Source: Lachnospiraceae bacterium (lineage in GTDB: Bacteria > Bacillota > Clostridia > Lachnospirales > Lachnospiraceae). From it: 42,783 bases of DNA. The notes under the pieces were generated by a model. That model was not told where the DNA came from. It searched no databases and was given only the letters and a program-made list of their open reading frames with translations. Location: the NCBI GenBank assembly GCA_017455525.1, contig JAFTAP010000003.1, positions 1 to 42,783 on the forward strand. Direction: 5' to 3'. The translations under genes and the position numbers were made by a program. Below, piece by piece: positions 1 to 8,717 of the stretch (positions are counted from its first letter, which is position 1; every line of letters begins with the position of its first letter).

Positions 1-1631
1 CCGAACTGCGCCCACCTCTTATAAAGGTCAGGAGAAGCCGTCGCCTCAAACCCCGATATATCATGGCTCCAGAATGCAAATCCGCTCATTGAGAACGAAA
101 GCCCGCCTCTAAGCGTCTCCGCCATCGACGGATAGCTTGCGCTGCAGTCGCCTCCCCAATGTATAGGGAACTGCTGTGAGCCCGCCGTAGCGCTCCTTGC
201 AAAGAGCAGAGCGTCTCCTTTTCCCTTAACCTCCTCTATAGCGTCAAACACCGTCTTCTGATAAAGATATGAATACATATTGTGCATAGCTACGGGATTG
301 CTTCCGTCGTAATAAGTCACATCGGTAGGTATCCTCTCGCCGAAGTCCGTCTTAATGCAGTCTATGCCAAGCTCGAGCAGCTCCTTTATCTTTCCTGCAT
401 ACCACTTTACGGCGTCGGGATTAGTGAAGTCCATGACCGCAAGCCCGGGCTGCCAGTTATCTACCTGCTTTACTCCCTTGCCGTCCTTCCTCATAAGGAA
501 ATAGCCTTTTTTTGCAAGCTCATCAAAGGTATCCCCGTACTGGCTCACATAAGGATTAACCCATGCGCATAGCTTCAAGCCTTTATCATGGTATCGCTTT
601 AGCATCTCCTTCACGTCTCCGAATTCGTCCTTATCCCAGACGAAATCACACCAATGCAGCGCCCTCATCCAGTAGCAGTCAAAATGGAACACTCTGAGAG
701 GTATATTCCGCTCTGCCATGCCTGATATCATCTTGGATGTAGTCTCCTCATCATAGTTCGGCTTGAAGCTTGTGGAAAGCCACAGGCCGAAGCTCCATGC
801 GGGAGGCAGCGCAGGCCTGCCTGTAAGGGAGGTATAAACCTCCATAAGCTCCGCAGGAGTCCTGCCATACATGAGATGATAGCGAAGCTGCTCTCCGGGA
901 ATGGAAAAGCCTACGTACTCCACCTTCTCGCTTGCCACCTCAAACTCCACTGGTCCCGAATGATCCACGAATATGCCATAGCCCTCGCTCGTCATATAAA
1001 ACGGTATGTTCTTATAGCTTATCTGGCTTGCCGTACCGCCGTCCTCATTCCACTCCTCTATGACCTGTCCGTTTTTTACGAACGAAGTGAATTTCTCTCC
1101 GAAGCCGTATACAGTCTCTCCCGCCTTTAAGGAAAGCTCCGTCATCACATAAGGATCATAATTCTGTATCAGATAATCATCGCCCTGAAACATCGTGGAC
1201 GGACGCTTATTCCAGCGCATATAGCCTGTATTCCTAAAACCCGACGTCGTCAGTATCTTACCGTCAGCCTCAAAGCTGTATCCCCATTGCTTCCTGTCCA
1301 CCCTTACCGTGATATCCCCTGCCTTCATCACCGCTTCATCATCAGATATACTAATATCCACGGGATCAGGTGAGATATTAAGGGCATACCTGGGCTCCTT
1401 ATCATCATAAGCCTTATAATGAGTGACCGTCACGGCGATATCATTATACCCCGCAGATACGAAGTCAAGCTGCAGCACGGTCTGATCAAGAGCGTCCGCA
1501 CGGGAAAGGATAGGACGCTCAGGCGCATATACGCGCATTCCGTTTGCGATCTTCTCGACCTTAAAAGCCTGAGCGGCATAAGAGGGCTCGACATTCTCAC
1601 TTCTAAGCCAGTAACCTTCCGTAAATTTCAT
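1..1631 (-). CDS. yicI: Alpha-xylosidase, GH31, YicI-like (C-terminus beyond window edge)
   Basis: Hydrolyses terminal alpha-xylosyl residues (for example isoprimeverose units of xyloglucan), presumably in the cytoplasm since no signal peptide is visible. The ATG at 1631 is preceded by AGAGGAG about 9 bases upstream, and 543 codons are open to the left edge; E. coli YicI has about 770 residues, so roughly the last 30 percent is missing. The catalytic nucleophile motif KTDFGERIPTD (Asp429) and the acid/base motif HWGGDC (Asp495) are both present, and the ERIPTD sequence after the nucleophile is characteristic of YicI rather than of ordinary GH31 alpha-glucosidases. It is the last visible gene of an ABC-transporter operon, 96 bases behind the binding protein, fitting import followed by intracellular cleavage. 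Substrate is inferred from family; another alpha-glycoside is possible. Confidence 0.93.
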   Translation of the reverse strand, partial: MKFTEGYWLRSENVEPSYAAQAFKVEKIANGMRVYAPERPILSRADALDQTVLQLDFVSAGYNDIAVTVTHYKAYDDKEPRYALNISPDPVDISISDDEAVMKAGDITVRVDRKQWGYSFEADGKILTTSGFRNTGYMRWNKRPSTMFQGDDYLIQNYDPYVMTELSLKAGETVYGFGEKFTSFVKNGQVIEEWNEDGGTASQISYKNIPFYMTSEGYGIFVDHSGPVEFEVASEKVEYVGFSIPGEQLRYHLMYGRTPAELMEVYTSLTGRPALPPAWSFGLWLSTSFKPNYDEETTSKMISGMAERNIPLRVFHFDCYWMRALHWCDFVWDKDEFGDVKEMLKRYHDKGLKLCAWVNPYVSQYGDTFDELAKKGYFLMRKDGKGVKQVDNWQPGLAVMDFTNPDAVKWYAGKIKELLELGIDCIKTDFGERIPTDVTYYDGSNPVAMHNMYSYLYQKTVFDAIEEVKGKGDALLFARSATAGSQQFPIHWGGDCSASYPSMAETLRGGLSFSMSGFAFWSHDISGFEATASPDLYKRWAQF

Positions 1632-1653
1632 AGTCTGTTCTCCTCTTGTAATA

Positions 1654-1682
1654 AGAGCCGGCCTAAAAACTAAGCCGGCTCT
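1654..1682 (-). terminator. Intercistronic GC-rich stem-loop between binding protein and GH31 gene
   Basis: Perfect 9-bp stem (1654-1662 with 1674-1682, core GAGCCGGC) and an 11-base loop. On the minus strand it is followed by only TATTAC, not a proper U-run, so it probably acts as a partial terminator or 3' mRNA-protecting structure. Such stems often follow sugar-binding-protein genes and raise their level relative to downstream genes; that role is inferred. Confidence 0.55.
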
Positions 1683-1727
1683 CTTATCATCTGAGACGTA
1701 ATAACAATCGCGTTGTCTTACCCCCGC

Positions 1728-3143
1728 TTACTGTGCTCCGTCTATAGCCGCCCACTGCTCCTCGATCTGTGCGCAAGCCTCGTCCTTAGTCACAGAGCCT
1801 GCGATATAGGACTGAAGGATCTGTCCGCAGGTCTGATGCCAGCTATCAGTAGAATAGCATATAGCAAGTGCGCCCGCACCCTTTTCCTCTGCCAGAGCCG
1901 AACCCTGCTTGATCACCTCAAAGTCTGAGGGTGAATCCGTAACGATGGGAGGAACAACTCCTGCCACATCCGTGAACCATGACTTGCCATAATCAGATGT
2001 GTACCACCAGTTTACGAAATTAAGTACTGCCTGTAAGTTATCAGAGTCCTTTGATACATGAAGCGCCTGATCGGAGCCGGATATTACCTTGCACTCGGCC
2101 GCATCGTCAGTCACAGGATAGCCTACGAAGCCGATCTTAAGGTCGGGATTTATTGCAAGGCAGTCAGCCTCTACCCATGCGCCCTGTCCGAGCATTATGG
2201 CAGCCTCGCCGTTCGCGAAAGCAGCCTCCTCTGATGAAAGGTCTGTCTCAAGGGGCTTAGCATCGCCATACTTTACGGCAAGATCAAGGAAATTAAAATA
2301 GTTATCATAAAGCTCAGGATAATCGGCAACCTTAGCCTCGCCCTTCTCGAACTTCGCTACAAGGTCAGCCGTAGAAATGCCTGCTCCGTCAGCCGCAGCG
2401 TTTACGAAGCTCTGATAGGTATGCTTGAATACCCACCACTCTGCGAAGCCTGTCGTGAAAGGCTTATAGCCTGCGTTGGCAATCTTGTCGCAAGCCTCCG
2501 CAAGTCCGTCGAAGGTCTCAGGAAACTCCGTTATGCCTACCTCGTCAAAGATGTCCTTATTGTATAGGATACCGAAGTAGTTGCCCTTGATGGCAAGACC
2601 GTAGCAGCCCTTGCCGCCCTGCTCTGTGGATGTCATAGCCGCAGCGACAGCAGGATCCATCGTAGTCATTATGGGCTCATTGCTTAAGTCATAAGAATAC
2701 TCAAGATAAGTATCAATCTCCTTACCTGACGTAGATGAGAAAATGTCAGGTACTTCGCCCGAATTAAGCTTCGCCTTTAAGAGCGTAGGATAGTCATTCT
2801 GTGTAGTCTCATAGTTGATGGTTACATCGGGAGCTACCTTAGCATATTCATCTATAAGCTCATTAATAGCGTCCGCATACTCAGGTGATGATATGAACAT
2901 ATAGATCTCTCCCGAGTCTCCCGATGCGTCAACCTCCGCTGCCTCTGCCGTCTCTGCAGCATCCGCTGTGTCAGCAGTTTCTTCTGCCTCGGCAGTATCT
3001 GCCGCTCCTGTGTCCTCTGCCTCTTCTGCCGCAGGAGCCGCACTATCCGCCGCTCCCGTATCTGCCGCTGATGATCCGCAGCCTGCAAGCAATGCAGCCG
3101 TCATAGCCACGCTTAGCAGAATTGATACTAATTTCTTTTTCAT
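1728..3143 (-). CDS. Extracellular sugar-binding lipoprotein of ABC transporter (family 1)
   Basis: Captures a sugar outside the membrane and delivers it to the two permeases encoded just upstream. The start chosen is the ATG at 3143 (471 aa), preceded by AAGGAGG 6 bases away; the frame stays open further upstream to 3326, but that extension overlaps the permease gene and would bury the signal peptide. Residues 1-21 form a lipoprotein signal peptide with lipobox LLAGC, Cys22 being the lipidated residue. Residues about 23-80 are a low-complexity Ala/Glu/Thr/Asp linker, followed by a type-1 solute-binding fold with typical segments such as DIFSSTSG and GQGAWV. No ATPase gene is present; as in many CUT1 systems a shared MsmX-type ATPase encoded elsewhere is expected. 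Ligand unknown, inferred alpha-xyloside from the GH31 neighbour. Confidence 0.93.
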   Translation of the reverse strand: MKKKLVSILLSVAMTAALLAGCGSSAADTGAADSAAPAAEEAEDTGAADTAEAEETADTADAAETAEAAEVDASGDSGEIYMFISSPEYADAINELIDEYAKVAPDVTINYETTQNDYPTLLKAKLNSGEVPDIFSSTSGKEIDTYLEYSYDLSNEPIMTTMDPAVAAAMTSTEQGGKGCYGLAIKGNYFGILYNKDIFDEVGITEFPETFDGLAEACDKIANAGYKPFTTGFAEWWVFKHTYQSFVNAAADGAGISTADLVAKFEKGEAKVADYPELYDNYFNFLDLAVKYGDAKPLETDLSSEEAAFANGEAAIMLGQGAWVEADCLAINPDLKIGFVGYPVTDDAAECKVISGSDQALHVSKDSDNLQAVLNFVNWWYTSDYGKSWFTDVAGVVPPIVTDSPSDFEVIKQGSALAEEKGAGALAICYSTDSWHQTCGQILQSYIAGSVTKDEACAQIEEQWAAIDGAQ

Positions 3144-3211
3144 TCTCTTCCTCCTTATAAGTTGAAAATAAAATTTATCGCTATTCGCCGGATTACCCGA
3201 CGCAATAACCC

Positions 3212-4051
3212 TTATCCCTTTACTGCTCCTGCCACGACGCCCTCCACGATGTACTTCTGCAGGACTATGAATATGATTATCGAAGGCAGGACTGTAAGCG
3301 CCATAGCCGCCATAGCGTATTGCCACTTCGTATTCATCTGCCCTACGAAGGTGTATGCCGCAAGCACGAGCGTCTTGGTTTTATTCGAGCTGTTGACCAT
3401 GAGCAGCGGAAGCAGGAAGTCATTCCATATCCACATCACGTCAAGCACTATCACGGTGAAGGTCACGGACTTGAGCAGCGGGAATATGATCGATACGTAA
3501 GTCCTCCATGTGGACGCTCCGTCAATCTTGGCGCTCTCATCTATTTCCTTCGGTATCGTGTTCATGAAATTATAAAATATAAACGTGGCCATAGGTATGC
3601 CGAAGCCCCAGTACTGTATGCCAAGGCCTACCCTGCTCTGGTCCAGGTGTATGACGTTCATCGCCTTAAGCAAGGTTATCATTATTGTCTGAAAAGGTAT
3701 CAGCATAGGCGTTATTATCAGGGTATAGATCATCGCCGTATATCTGTTCCTTCTCCTGTCAAGTATGTATGCCGCAAGAGATGAGAAAAATACTATACCC
3801 ACTATGCCTATGACGGTTATCATCACATTATTAAAGAAAAGCCTTCCGTAATGTATCTTCTTCACCACATAGGTTATATTCTCAAAGGTCGGCTCCTTAG
3901 GAAGCGCTATCGGATCTGAAACCACCTCTCCGAACGGCTTGAAGGCATTCATGAACATAAGGAACACCGGATATATGTATATAAGCGCGAGCAAGGTAAG
4001 TATTACTATCAGCGCTGTCTTGCATGTTGCCGCTTTCTTCTTCATTCCCAT
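3212..4051 (-). CDS. CUT1 carbohydrate ABC transporter permease, MalG/AraQ type
   Basis: Second membrane subunit of the sugar importer, 279 aa with about six membrane segments. The cytoplasmic EAA loop that contacts the ATPase is clear (EIDESAKIDGAS around residue 165), and the C-terminus ends in VAGAVKG, typical of MalG-type permeases. The ATG at 4051 shares one base with the stop of the preceding permease (TAATG), and a GGGAGG site lies about 10 bases before it, indicating translational coupling. A second ATG two codons later is possible but more distant from the ribosome site. The binding-protein gene follows after 68 bases. Confidence 0.94.
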   Translation of the reverse strand: MGMKKKAATCKTALIVILTLLALIYIYPVFLMFMNAFKPFGEVVSDPIALPKEPTFENITYVVKKIHYGRLFFNNVMITVIGIVGIVFFSSLAAYILDRRRNRYTAMIYTLIITPMLIPFQTIMITLLKAMNVIHLDQSRVGLGIQYWGFGIPMATFIFYNFMNTIPKEIDESAKIDGASTWRTYVSIIFPLLKSVTFTVIVLDVMWIWNDFLLPLLMVNSSNKTKTLVLAAYTFVGQMNTKWQYAMAAMALTVLPSIIIFIVLQKYIVEGVVAGAVKG

Positions 4052-4941
4052 TACAGATCTACCTCCCGTCTGCTCATGACCTTAAGCACAAGCTGCGTCG
4101 TAATCAGCACGAAGATGAAATAAATAATCGCCTCCGCAGAGCCCATGCCGTAGTTATTATTCGTGAATGCTTCCTGATATATCTGCATCGTCGTACTGTA
4201 GGTAGCAGTTCCCGGACCGCCCTTTGTCAGGGCAAGGATAATATCGAATACCTTAAGCCCGTTAGTTAGGGACATGAAAATGCAGGTCGTGATAGATGGT
4301 CCGAGCAAGGGCAGGGTTACCTTAAAAAATGTCTGTCTTGACGTCGCCCCGTCAACGACCGCCGCCTCAAGCACGTCCCCCGGGATCGCCTGAAGTCCCG
4401 CTATATAGAGTACTATATAAAAGCCAAGTGCCTGCCATACGCCTACAAAAGCTACCGAATAAAAGGCAAAATTAGGATCTCCGAGCCAGCTGAAATTAAG
4501 AAACCCAAACTGAGTAATATCAAAAAGCTTCTCGAAGCCCTTGGTGAATATGAACTTCCATATAAAGCCCACTATCGTCATGCTCATGATATAAGGAATA
4601 AAGAACAATCCCCTGTAGACATTCGCAAGCCTGAACTTCTTAGTCAGCGCAACCGCAAGGGCAAGCGCTATGACATTGGAAAACACTATAAAGAAAAGAG
4701 TGTATTTTATCGTGAACCAAAGCGTGCCTACGAAGATCGATCCGCCGCTGAAAAGCTTCCTGAAGTTCTCCAATCCAATAAAAACAGGATCTTTAGCTAT
4801 ACCGTTCCATTCCGTGAGAGAATAATATCCGCTCATCACGAATGGGATATACATCATGATCGTCACTAAGGCAAGAGCCGGTATCGTAAAACAGAGTGTC
4901 TCTATCCATTCCTTACGTTTGCGCTTAGAAGTTTTAAGCAT
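4051..4941 (-). CDS. CUT1 carbohydrate ABC transporter permease, MalF/UgpA type
   Basis: First membrane subunit of the sugar importer and first gene of the operon. The ATG at 4941 (296 aa) is chosen because GGAGG sits 6 bases upstream; a TTG at 4953 in the same frame is actually part of that ribosome site, so a TTG start is rejected. The protein begins with a basic cytoplasmic stretch (KTSKRKRKEW), has about six membrane spans, and carries the EAA loop (VLEAAVVDGATS near residue 190). It overlaps the second permease by one base. Transcription is divergent from the YesM/YesN genes across a 162-bp intergenic region. Confidence 0.94.
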   Translation of the reverse strand: MLKTSKRKRKEWIETLCFTIPALALVTIMMYIPFVMSGYYSLTEWNGIAKDPVFIGLENFRKLFSGGSIFVGTLWFTIKYTLFFIVFSNVIALALAVALTKKFRLANVYRGLFFIPYIMSMTIVGFIWKFIFTKGFEKLFDITQFGFLNFSWLGDPNFAFYSVAFVGVWQALGFYIVLYIAGLQAIPGDVLEAAVVDGATSRQTFFKVTLPLLGPSITTCIFMSLTNGLKVFDIILALTKGGPGTATYSTTMQIYQEAFTNNNYGMGSAEAIIYFIFVLITTQLVLKVMSRREVDL

Positions 4942-4985
4942 ATGTTCCTCCAATCAGCTCCCCAATGTTTGATACTTCGATTTTT

Positions 4986-4991
4986 ATTATA
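4986..4991 (-). promoter_or_regulatory. Candidate -10 element of the sugar ABC operon
   Basis: Minus-strand TATAAT, exact consensus, about 45 bases before the permease ATG. The -35 position at 17-bp spacing is just a T-run (5009-5014), a poor match, which would fit a promoter needing an activator such as the divergently encoded AraC-type YesN. No clear operator repeat was found by eye in 4942-5103. Confidence 0.45.
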
Positions 4992-5103
4992 TCCCCGTCA
5001 TTTTGCATAAAAAATGGAAAATACCGTCCTAAAATCTGTAAAAAACCGACAAGCGATCCGTCAAAAATGGTAATATTCCTAAAAAAGATTTATAGTAGAA
5101 GCC

Positions 5104-6942
5104 ATGAAAAAATACATAAGCAAGGCAAAGAACACCATAAAAGAAAAGATGAACAGAGTCCCTCTCTGGGCGGAGTTCACTCTTTTTCTCGCCATAATAA
5201 TGATACTTCTTACCGTAGTCCTGTCATGGAGCATATACAGCAGGGAGCAGAAGCGCACCATAGATTCACAGATGACGGCATCCAGACGGCTCTTAAACCT
5301 GAAGATGACTATCCTTGGTGAATATATGGAGCTGCTCTCATCTTATGCGATACTTCCTGTATATGACAGCAGTCTTTATTCCACACTGCTTTCAACAGGC
5401 GAGCTGTCAGATGAGACAATAGAGAATATACGCTCCACCGTCCGCACCTATTATTATTCAAGAAGCGACCTGCTGTCATACCATATATATCTCTTAAATC
5501 ACGACCTCGCTGTAGGCAGGAACTACGGTCAGGACGGTATCAGGGTATACGGCATAGAGAATATGGAGGATTCCGAGCTATATAAAGCCTGTGCAAGTAG
5601 CAGGAAGAATTATGCCATCTTCCCCTCGGACAATCCCAATGCGCTTTTTCATTTCGTGCATTCCATAATAAGGGTTCAGAACCGACAGATAGTCGCACTT
5701 ACGGATTTCGAAGTAGACCGCTCCGATATAGAATATCTGTCTTCACAGTCAATAAGCCCCGGTGAGGTAATGAATCTTTACAGCATGGAGGGGGATCTGC
5801 TATATACTGATGCAAAAAATGAGCTTAAGGAAAGCCTTACCGCATATACGTCCGATGAGAATATCAATTCATTTTTCATCAGCACTTCTGATAACAAACC
5901 CTTATACTGCAAAATCGGAGGCATAACATATCTGCTGACAATGGCTAAGGATTCTGACGGAACGCTTGTCATGACCTCTCTTATACCGCTTTCCGACATA
6001 CTGTCTCAGATAAAGCAGACCAGACTTTACGCCGTGATGATAGGTCTTATTTTCCTTATACTGGCTGTCGCCGCCGCATATATACTCATACGGTATCTCT
6101 CCGCTCCGCTCTCTGCCTTAGTTAAGATCCAGGAAAGCTTCGGCGAGGGCATGGTCAGCACGGCAAGCCTCGGAAGAAGCAGGGAAAGCGCCGAATTAAG
6201 CCGCTCTTTTAATAATATGACTCAGCGTATCGACACGCTCATAAAGGAAAACTATGCGGCAGAGCTCAATGAGAAAAATGCAAGGCTTGCAACGCTTGAG
6301 GCCCAGCTTAATCCTCATTTTCTTTATAATACTTTACAGGCTATCGGTTCAGAGGCTCTCCTTAATGACCAGACTGAAATATATAACATGCTTATCAGTC
6401 TCGCATCTAACCTCCGTTACTCAATAAAAGCCCCTAACGTAGTCTCCCTTAAGGATGAATTAACGTATGTGGACAATTATATCAAGCTTCAGAAAATACG
6501 CATGGAAAACCGGCTCACCGTTGAAAAGGATGTTGACAATGCCACGCTTAGCTTCATGGTTCCAAAGATCTGTATCCAGACGCTTATAGAGAATTCGATA
6601 ATCCACGGCATAGGCGGTGACAGGACCTCCATACATATAAAGCTTACGGCCTTTATGCGGGATAATAAAACAATTATCAGAGTACAGGACAACGGTATCG
6701 GTATCTCCCCTGACGAACTGGAAAAAATAAGACATAGCTTTCATTCGCAGACTCTTTCAGACTCAAACCAGAGCATAGGTCTTGCAAATCTATACAACAG
6801 GATATTACTGCTTTACGGTGATACTGCAGACATGCAGATAACAAGCGAATCAGGGAAAGAATCATATACTGTGGTGACCCTTACTCTGCCGGAGCTTCTC
6901 ACTAAAGACACTATACCGGAGGAAGAGAAAAATGACATATAA
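5104..6942 (+). CDS. yesM: YesM-type sensor histidine kinase (HPK7 family)
   Basis: Membrane sensor that phosphorylates the partner response regulator; 612 aa. Domain order: first membrane span about residues 22-46, an extracellular sensor region of roughly 250 residues, second span about 307-330, a HAMP-like linker, a His_kinase domain with the family motif NPHFLYN (phospho-acceptor His405) and a HATPase_c domain with N-box (ENSIIHG) and G-boxes (DNGIGI, SIGLANL). The gene is divergent from the sugar ABC operon and overlaps the regulator by 11 bases. The start ATG has only a weak ribosome site (AGTAGAAG), suggesting low expression. The signal is probably the oligosaccharide or its binding protein; that is inferred from position. 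Confidence 0.94.
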   Translation: MKKYISKAKNTIKEKMNRVPLWAEFTLFLAIIMILLTVVLSWSIYSREQKRTIDSQMTASRRLLNLKMTILGEYMELLSSYAILPVYDSSLYSTLLSTGELSDETIENIRSTVRTYYYSRSDLLSYHIYLLNHDLAVGRNYGQDGIRVYGIENMEDSELYKACASSRKNYAIFPSDNPNALFHFVHSIIRVQNRQIVALTDFEVDRSDIEYLSSQSISPGEVMNLYSMEGDLLYTDAKNELKESLTAYTSDENINSFFISTSDNKPLYCKIGGITYLLTMAKDSDGTLVMTSLIPLSDILSQIKQTRLYAVMIGLIFLILAVAAAYILIRYLSAPLSALVKIQESFGEGMVSTASLGRSRESAELSRSFNNMTQRIDTLIKENYAAELNEKNARLATLEAQLNPHFLYNTLQAIGSEALLNDQTEIYNMLISLASNLRYSIKAPNVVSLKDELTYVDNYIKLQKIRMENRLTVEKDVDNATLSFMVPKICIQTLIENSIIHGIGGDRTSIHIKLTAFMRDNKTIIRVQDNGIGISPDELEKIRHSFHSQTLSDSNQSIGLANLYNRILLLYGDTADMQITSESGKESYTVVTLTLPELLTKDTIPEEEKNDI

Positions 6943-7681
6943 AACCCTGATAATAGATGACGAAAAGCCGGTAAGGATAGCCATAAGCAAGCTGGGCAGA
7001 TGGGCAAAGTACCATCTGGAACGTCCCGCTCAGGCGGAAAACGGAAAAGAAGGACTAAAAGCAATGCGGGAGCTAAAGCCCGCCCTCGTCTTCCTTGATA
7101 TGCAGATGCCGGTCATGAACGGAAAGGAATTCCTTGAAAAAGCCTCAAAGGAATTCCCCGACTGCGCTTTCATCGTGATCAGCGGATATGATGACTTCGA
7201 ATATGCAAGAACCGCCATAAGGCACGGTGCTATCGACTATCTGCTGAAGCCTGTCGCGGAGGACGATCTGAATAACGCCATAGAGCGCGCTATGAAATCT
7301 CTTCACCCCGATGAAAGCTTTGAGGACAGTTCAGAATCTCCCAAAGACAATCCACCGGCAGAGGATGTCATAGTGCTAATAAAAGAGCAGATTGATAAGA
7401 ATTACAGTGAAAACATAAAGGTCTCGGACTTTTCAGAAAAGTATTTCTTCTCCGGAGAATATCTGTCGAGGCTTTTCAAATTGCGCTATGGCTCCAATAT
7501 TTACGAATACCTGCTTATGATAAGAATGGAGCGCGCAAAAGAGCTGCTTCGGGAAAGGGATCTGAAAATTCAGGACATCTCCTTGCGGGTGGGCTATTCC
7601 GACACGAATTATTTCTCCAAGGCTTTCAGAAACTACACCGGACTCACGCCAAGTGAGTTCCGCAGGAATACTGACCCATAA
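6932..7681 (+). CDS. yesN: YesN-type response regulator with AraC DNA-binding domain
   Basis: Partner of the YesM kinase; 249 aa. Receiver domain residues 1-120 with acidic pair Asp9/Asp10, phospho-acceptor Asp56 (LVFLDMQMP) and conserved Lys (LLKP); then a variable linker about 128-148 and an AraC-type double helix-turn-helix to the C-terminus (hallmarks DISLRVGYSD, YFSKAFRNYTG and TPSEFR). The ribosome site GGAGGAAGAG lies inside the end of yesM, and the genes overlap by 11 bases. It most likely activates the divergent permease/binding-protein/alpha-xylosidase operon. It converges on the fructokinase gene with a 55-bp gap in which no strong terminator is visible. Confidence 0.95.
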   Translation: MTYKTLIIDDEKPVRIAISKLGRWAKYHLERPAQAENGKEGLKAMRELKPALVFLDMQMPVMNGKEFLEKASKEFPDCAFIVISGYDDFEYARTAIRHGAIDYLLKPVAEDDLNNAIERAMKSLHPDESFEDSSESPKDNPPAEDVIVLIKEQIDKNYSENIKVSDFSEKYFFSGEYLSRLFKLRYGSNIYEYLLMIRMERAKELLRERDLKIQDISLRVGYSDTNYFSKAFRNYTGLTPSEFRRNTDP

Positions 7682-7736
7682 TTTTTACTGCATGAAAAAA
7701 GCGGATATGACAGGTTTAGCGATCCAGATGCTCCTC

Positions 7737-8717
7737 CTATGCGCTTATCAGGGCTTTTATTTCATTAAGCTCCGGCATTACCCTTAAGGCTCCGCGTCTT
7801 GTGGTGATTATAGACGCCGCTCCGTTTGCGAAGGTCAGCATCTCTTTAAGATCTGATTCTGTTAATCCGTCGAGTCCCTTTTCCAGAATAAAATGCAGGA
7901 TACATCCACCAAAGGTGTCGCCTGCGCCCGTAGTCTCTATGGTATCCTTCTGTAAGAAAGGAGACACCTCAGCCATTATGAATCCGTCAGGCTCGTCATC
8001 CTTCCTGTAATAAGCACGGCTTCCCTCTTTACCCAAAGACACCGTGATAAGAGGTATATCATATCTTTCACCTATCCATTTAACCCCCGCCGTGTAGTCG
8101 TCTTCTCCCGTAAGCCACTGTATCTCATTATCAGAAATCTTTAAGTAATCACAGTAACCAAGTCCTTTAAGCACCTGCTCCTTTGCCGCATCAAGACTCT
8201 CCCATAACGGCTCCCTTAAGTTAGGATCAAATGAAATTAAAGCCCCCGCTTCCTTAGCTGTCTCTACGGCATGTATCGTAGCCTCTCTTACGCCTTCATG
8301 CGTCATGGATAATGTGCCGAAATGGAATATCCTCGTATCCTTAAGAATCCCTTCGTCAAGCTCGGATTTCTTAAGCATCATATCAGCTCCGGGATTCCTG
8401 TAGAATGAAAAGTCCCTGTCGCCGTCCTCAAAGGTCTTTACAAAGGCAAGCGTAGTTCTCACATCTTTATCGATGACAAGCCCCTTAGTGTCTATACCTA
8501 TCTCTTCAAGCACTCCCTTAAGCTCATGACCGAAGATATCGTCTCCGACCTTGCCTATGAAGCCGGTTTTATGACCGAGCTTATTAAGCATCGCGAGCAC
8601 GTTGCAGGGCGCTCCGCCGGGATTTGCCTCATAAAGGGAATTCCCCTGCTCCGATTTGCCGTTATTCGTCATATCTATAAGAAGCTCGCCTAGAGCTACG
8701 ACATCATATTTTTTCAC
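7737..8717 (-). CDS. scrK: PfkB-family sugar kinase, probable fructokinase
   Basis: Phosphorylates a hexose (fructose best fit) with ATP in the cytoplasm; 326 aa, normal family length. Visible PfkB signatures: N-terminal GELLIDM and NPGGAPCNV (sugar-binding glycines), the ATP/anion-hole motif TTGAGDTFGG with the catalytic Asp near residue 268, and a C-terminal ANGAASIITTRRGA segment. The start is GTG at 8717, overlapping the stop of the upstream GGDEF gene (GTGA), with GGTGAGG as ribosome site, so the two are translationally coupled. The link between a fructokinase and a diguanylate cyclase is odd and may simply be operon packing. 2-keto-3-deoxygluconate kinase is a less likely alternative. 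Confidence 0.9.
   Translation of the reverse strand: MKKYDVVALGELLIDMTNNGKSEQGNSLYEANPGGAPCNVLAMLNKLGHKTGFIGKVGDDIFGHELKGVLEEIGIDTKGLVIDKDVRTTLAFVKTFEDGDRDFSFYRNPGADMMLKKSELDEGILKDTRIFHFGTLSMTHEGVREATIHAVETAKEAGALISFDPNLREPLWESLDAAKEQVLKGLGYCDYLKISDNEIQWLTGEDDYTAGVKWIGERYDIPLITVSLGKEGSRAYYRKDDEPDGFIMAEVSPFLQKDTIETTGAGDTFGGCILHFILEKGLDGLTESDLKEMLTFANGAASIITTRRGALRVMPELNEIKALISA

Noticed and set aside
1-1631. Ordinary GH31 alpha-glucosidase
   Set aside because: The FGERIPTD sequence after the nucleophile is of the YicI alpha-xylosidase type.
3144-3326. N-terminal extension of the binding protein to 3326
   Set aside because: Overlaps the end of the permease gene and hides a perfect lipoprotein signal and AAGGAGG site at 3143.
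7682-7736. Terminator between the convergent yesN and fructokinase genes
   Set aside because: A T-run (minus strand) is present but only a 4-bp GGAT/ATCC stem precedes it; too weak to call.
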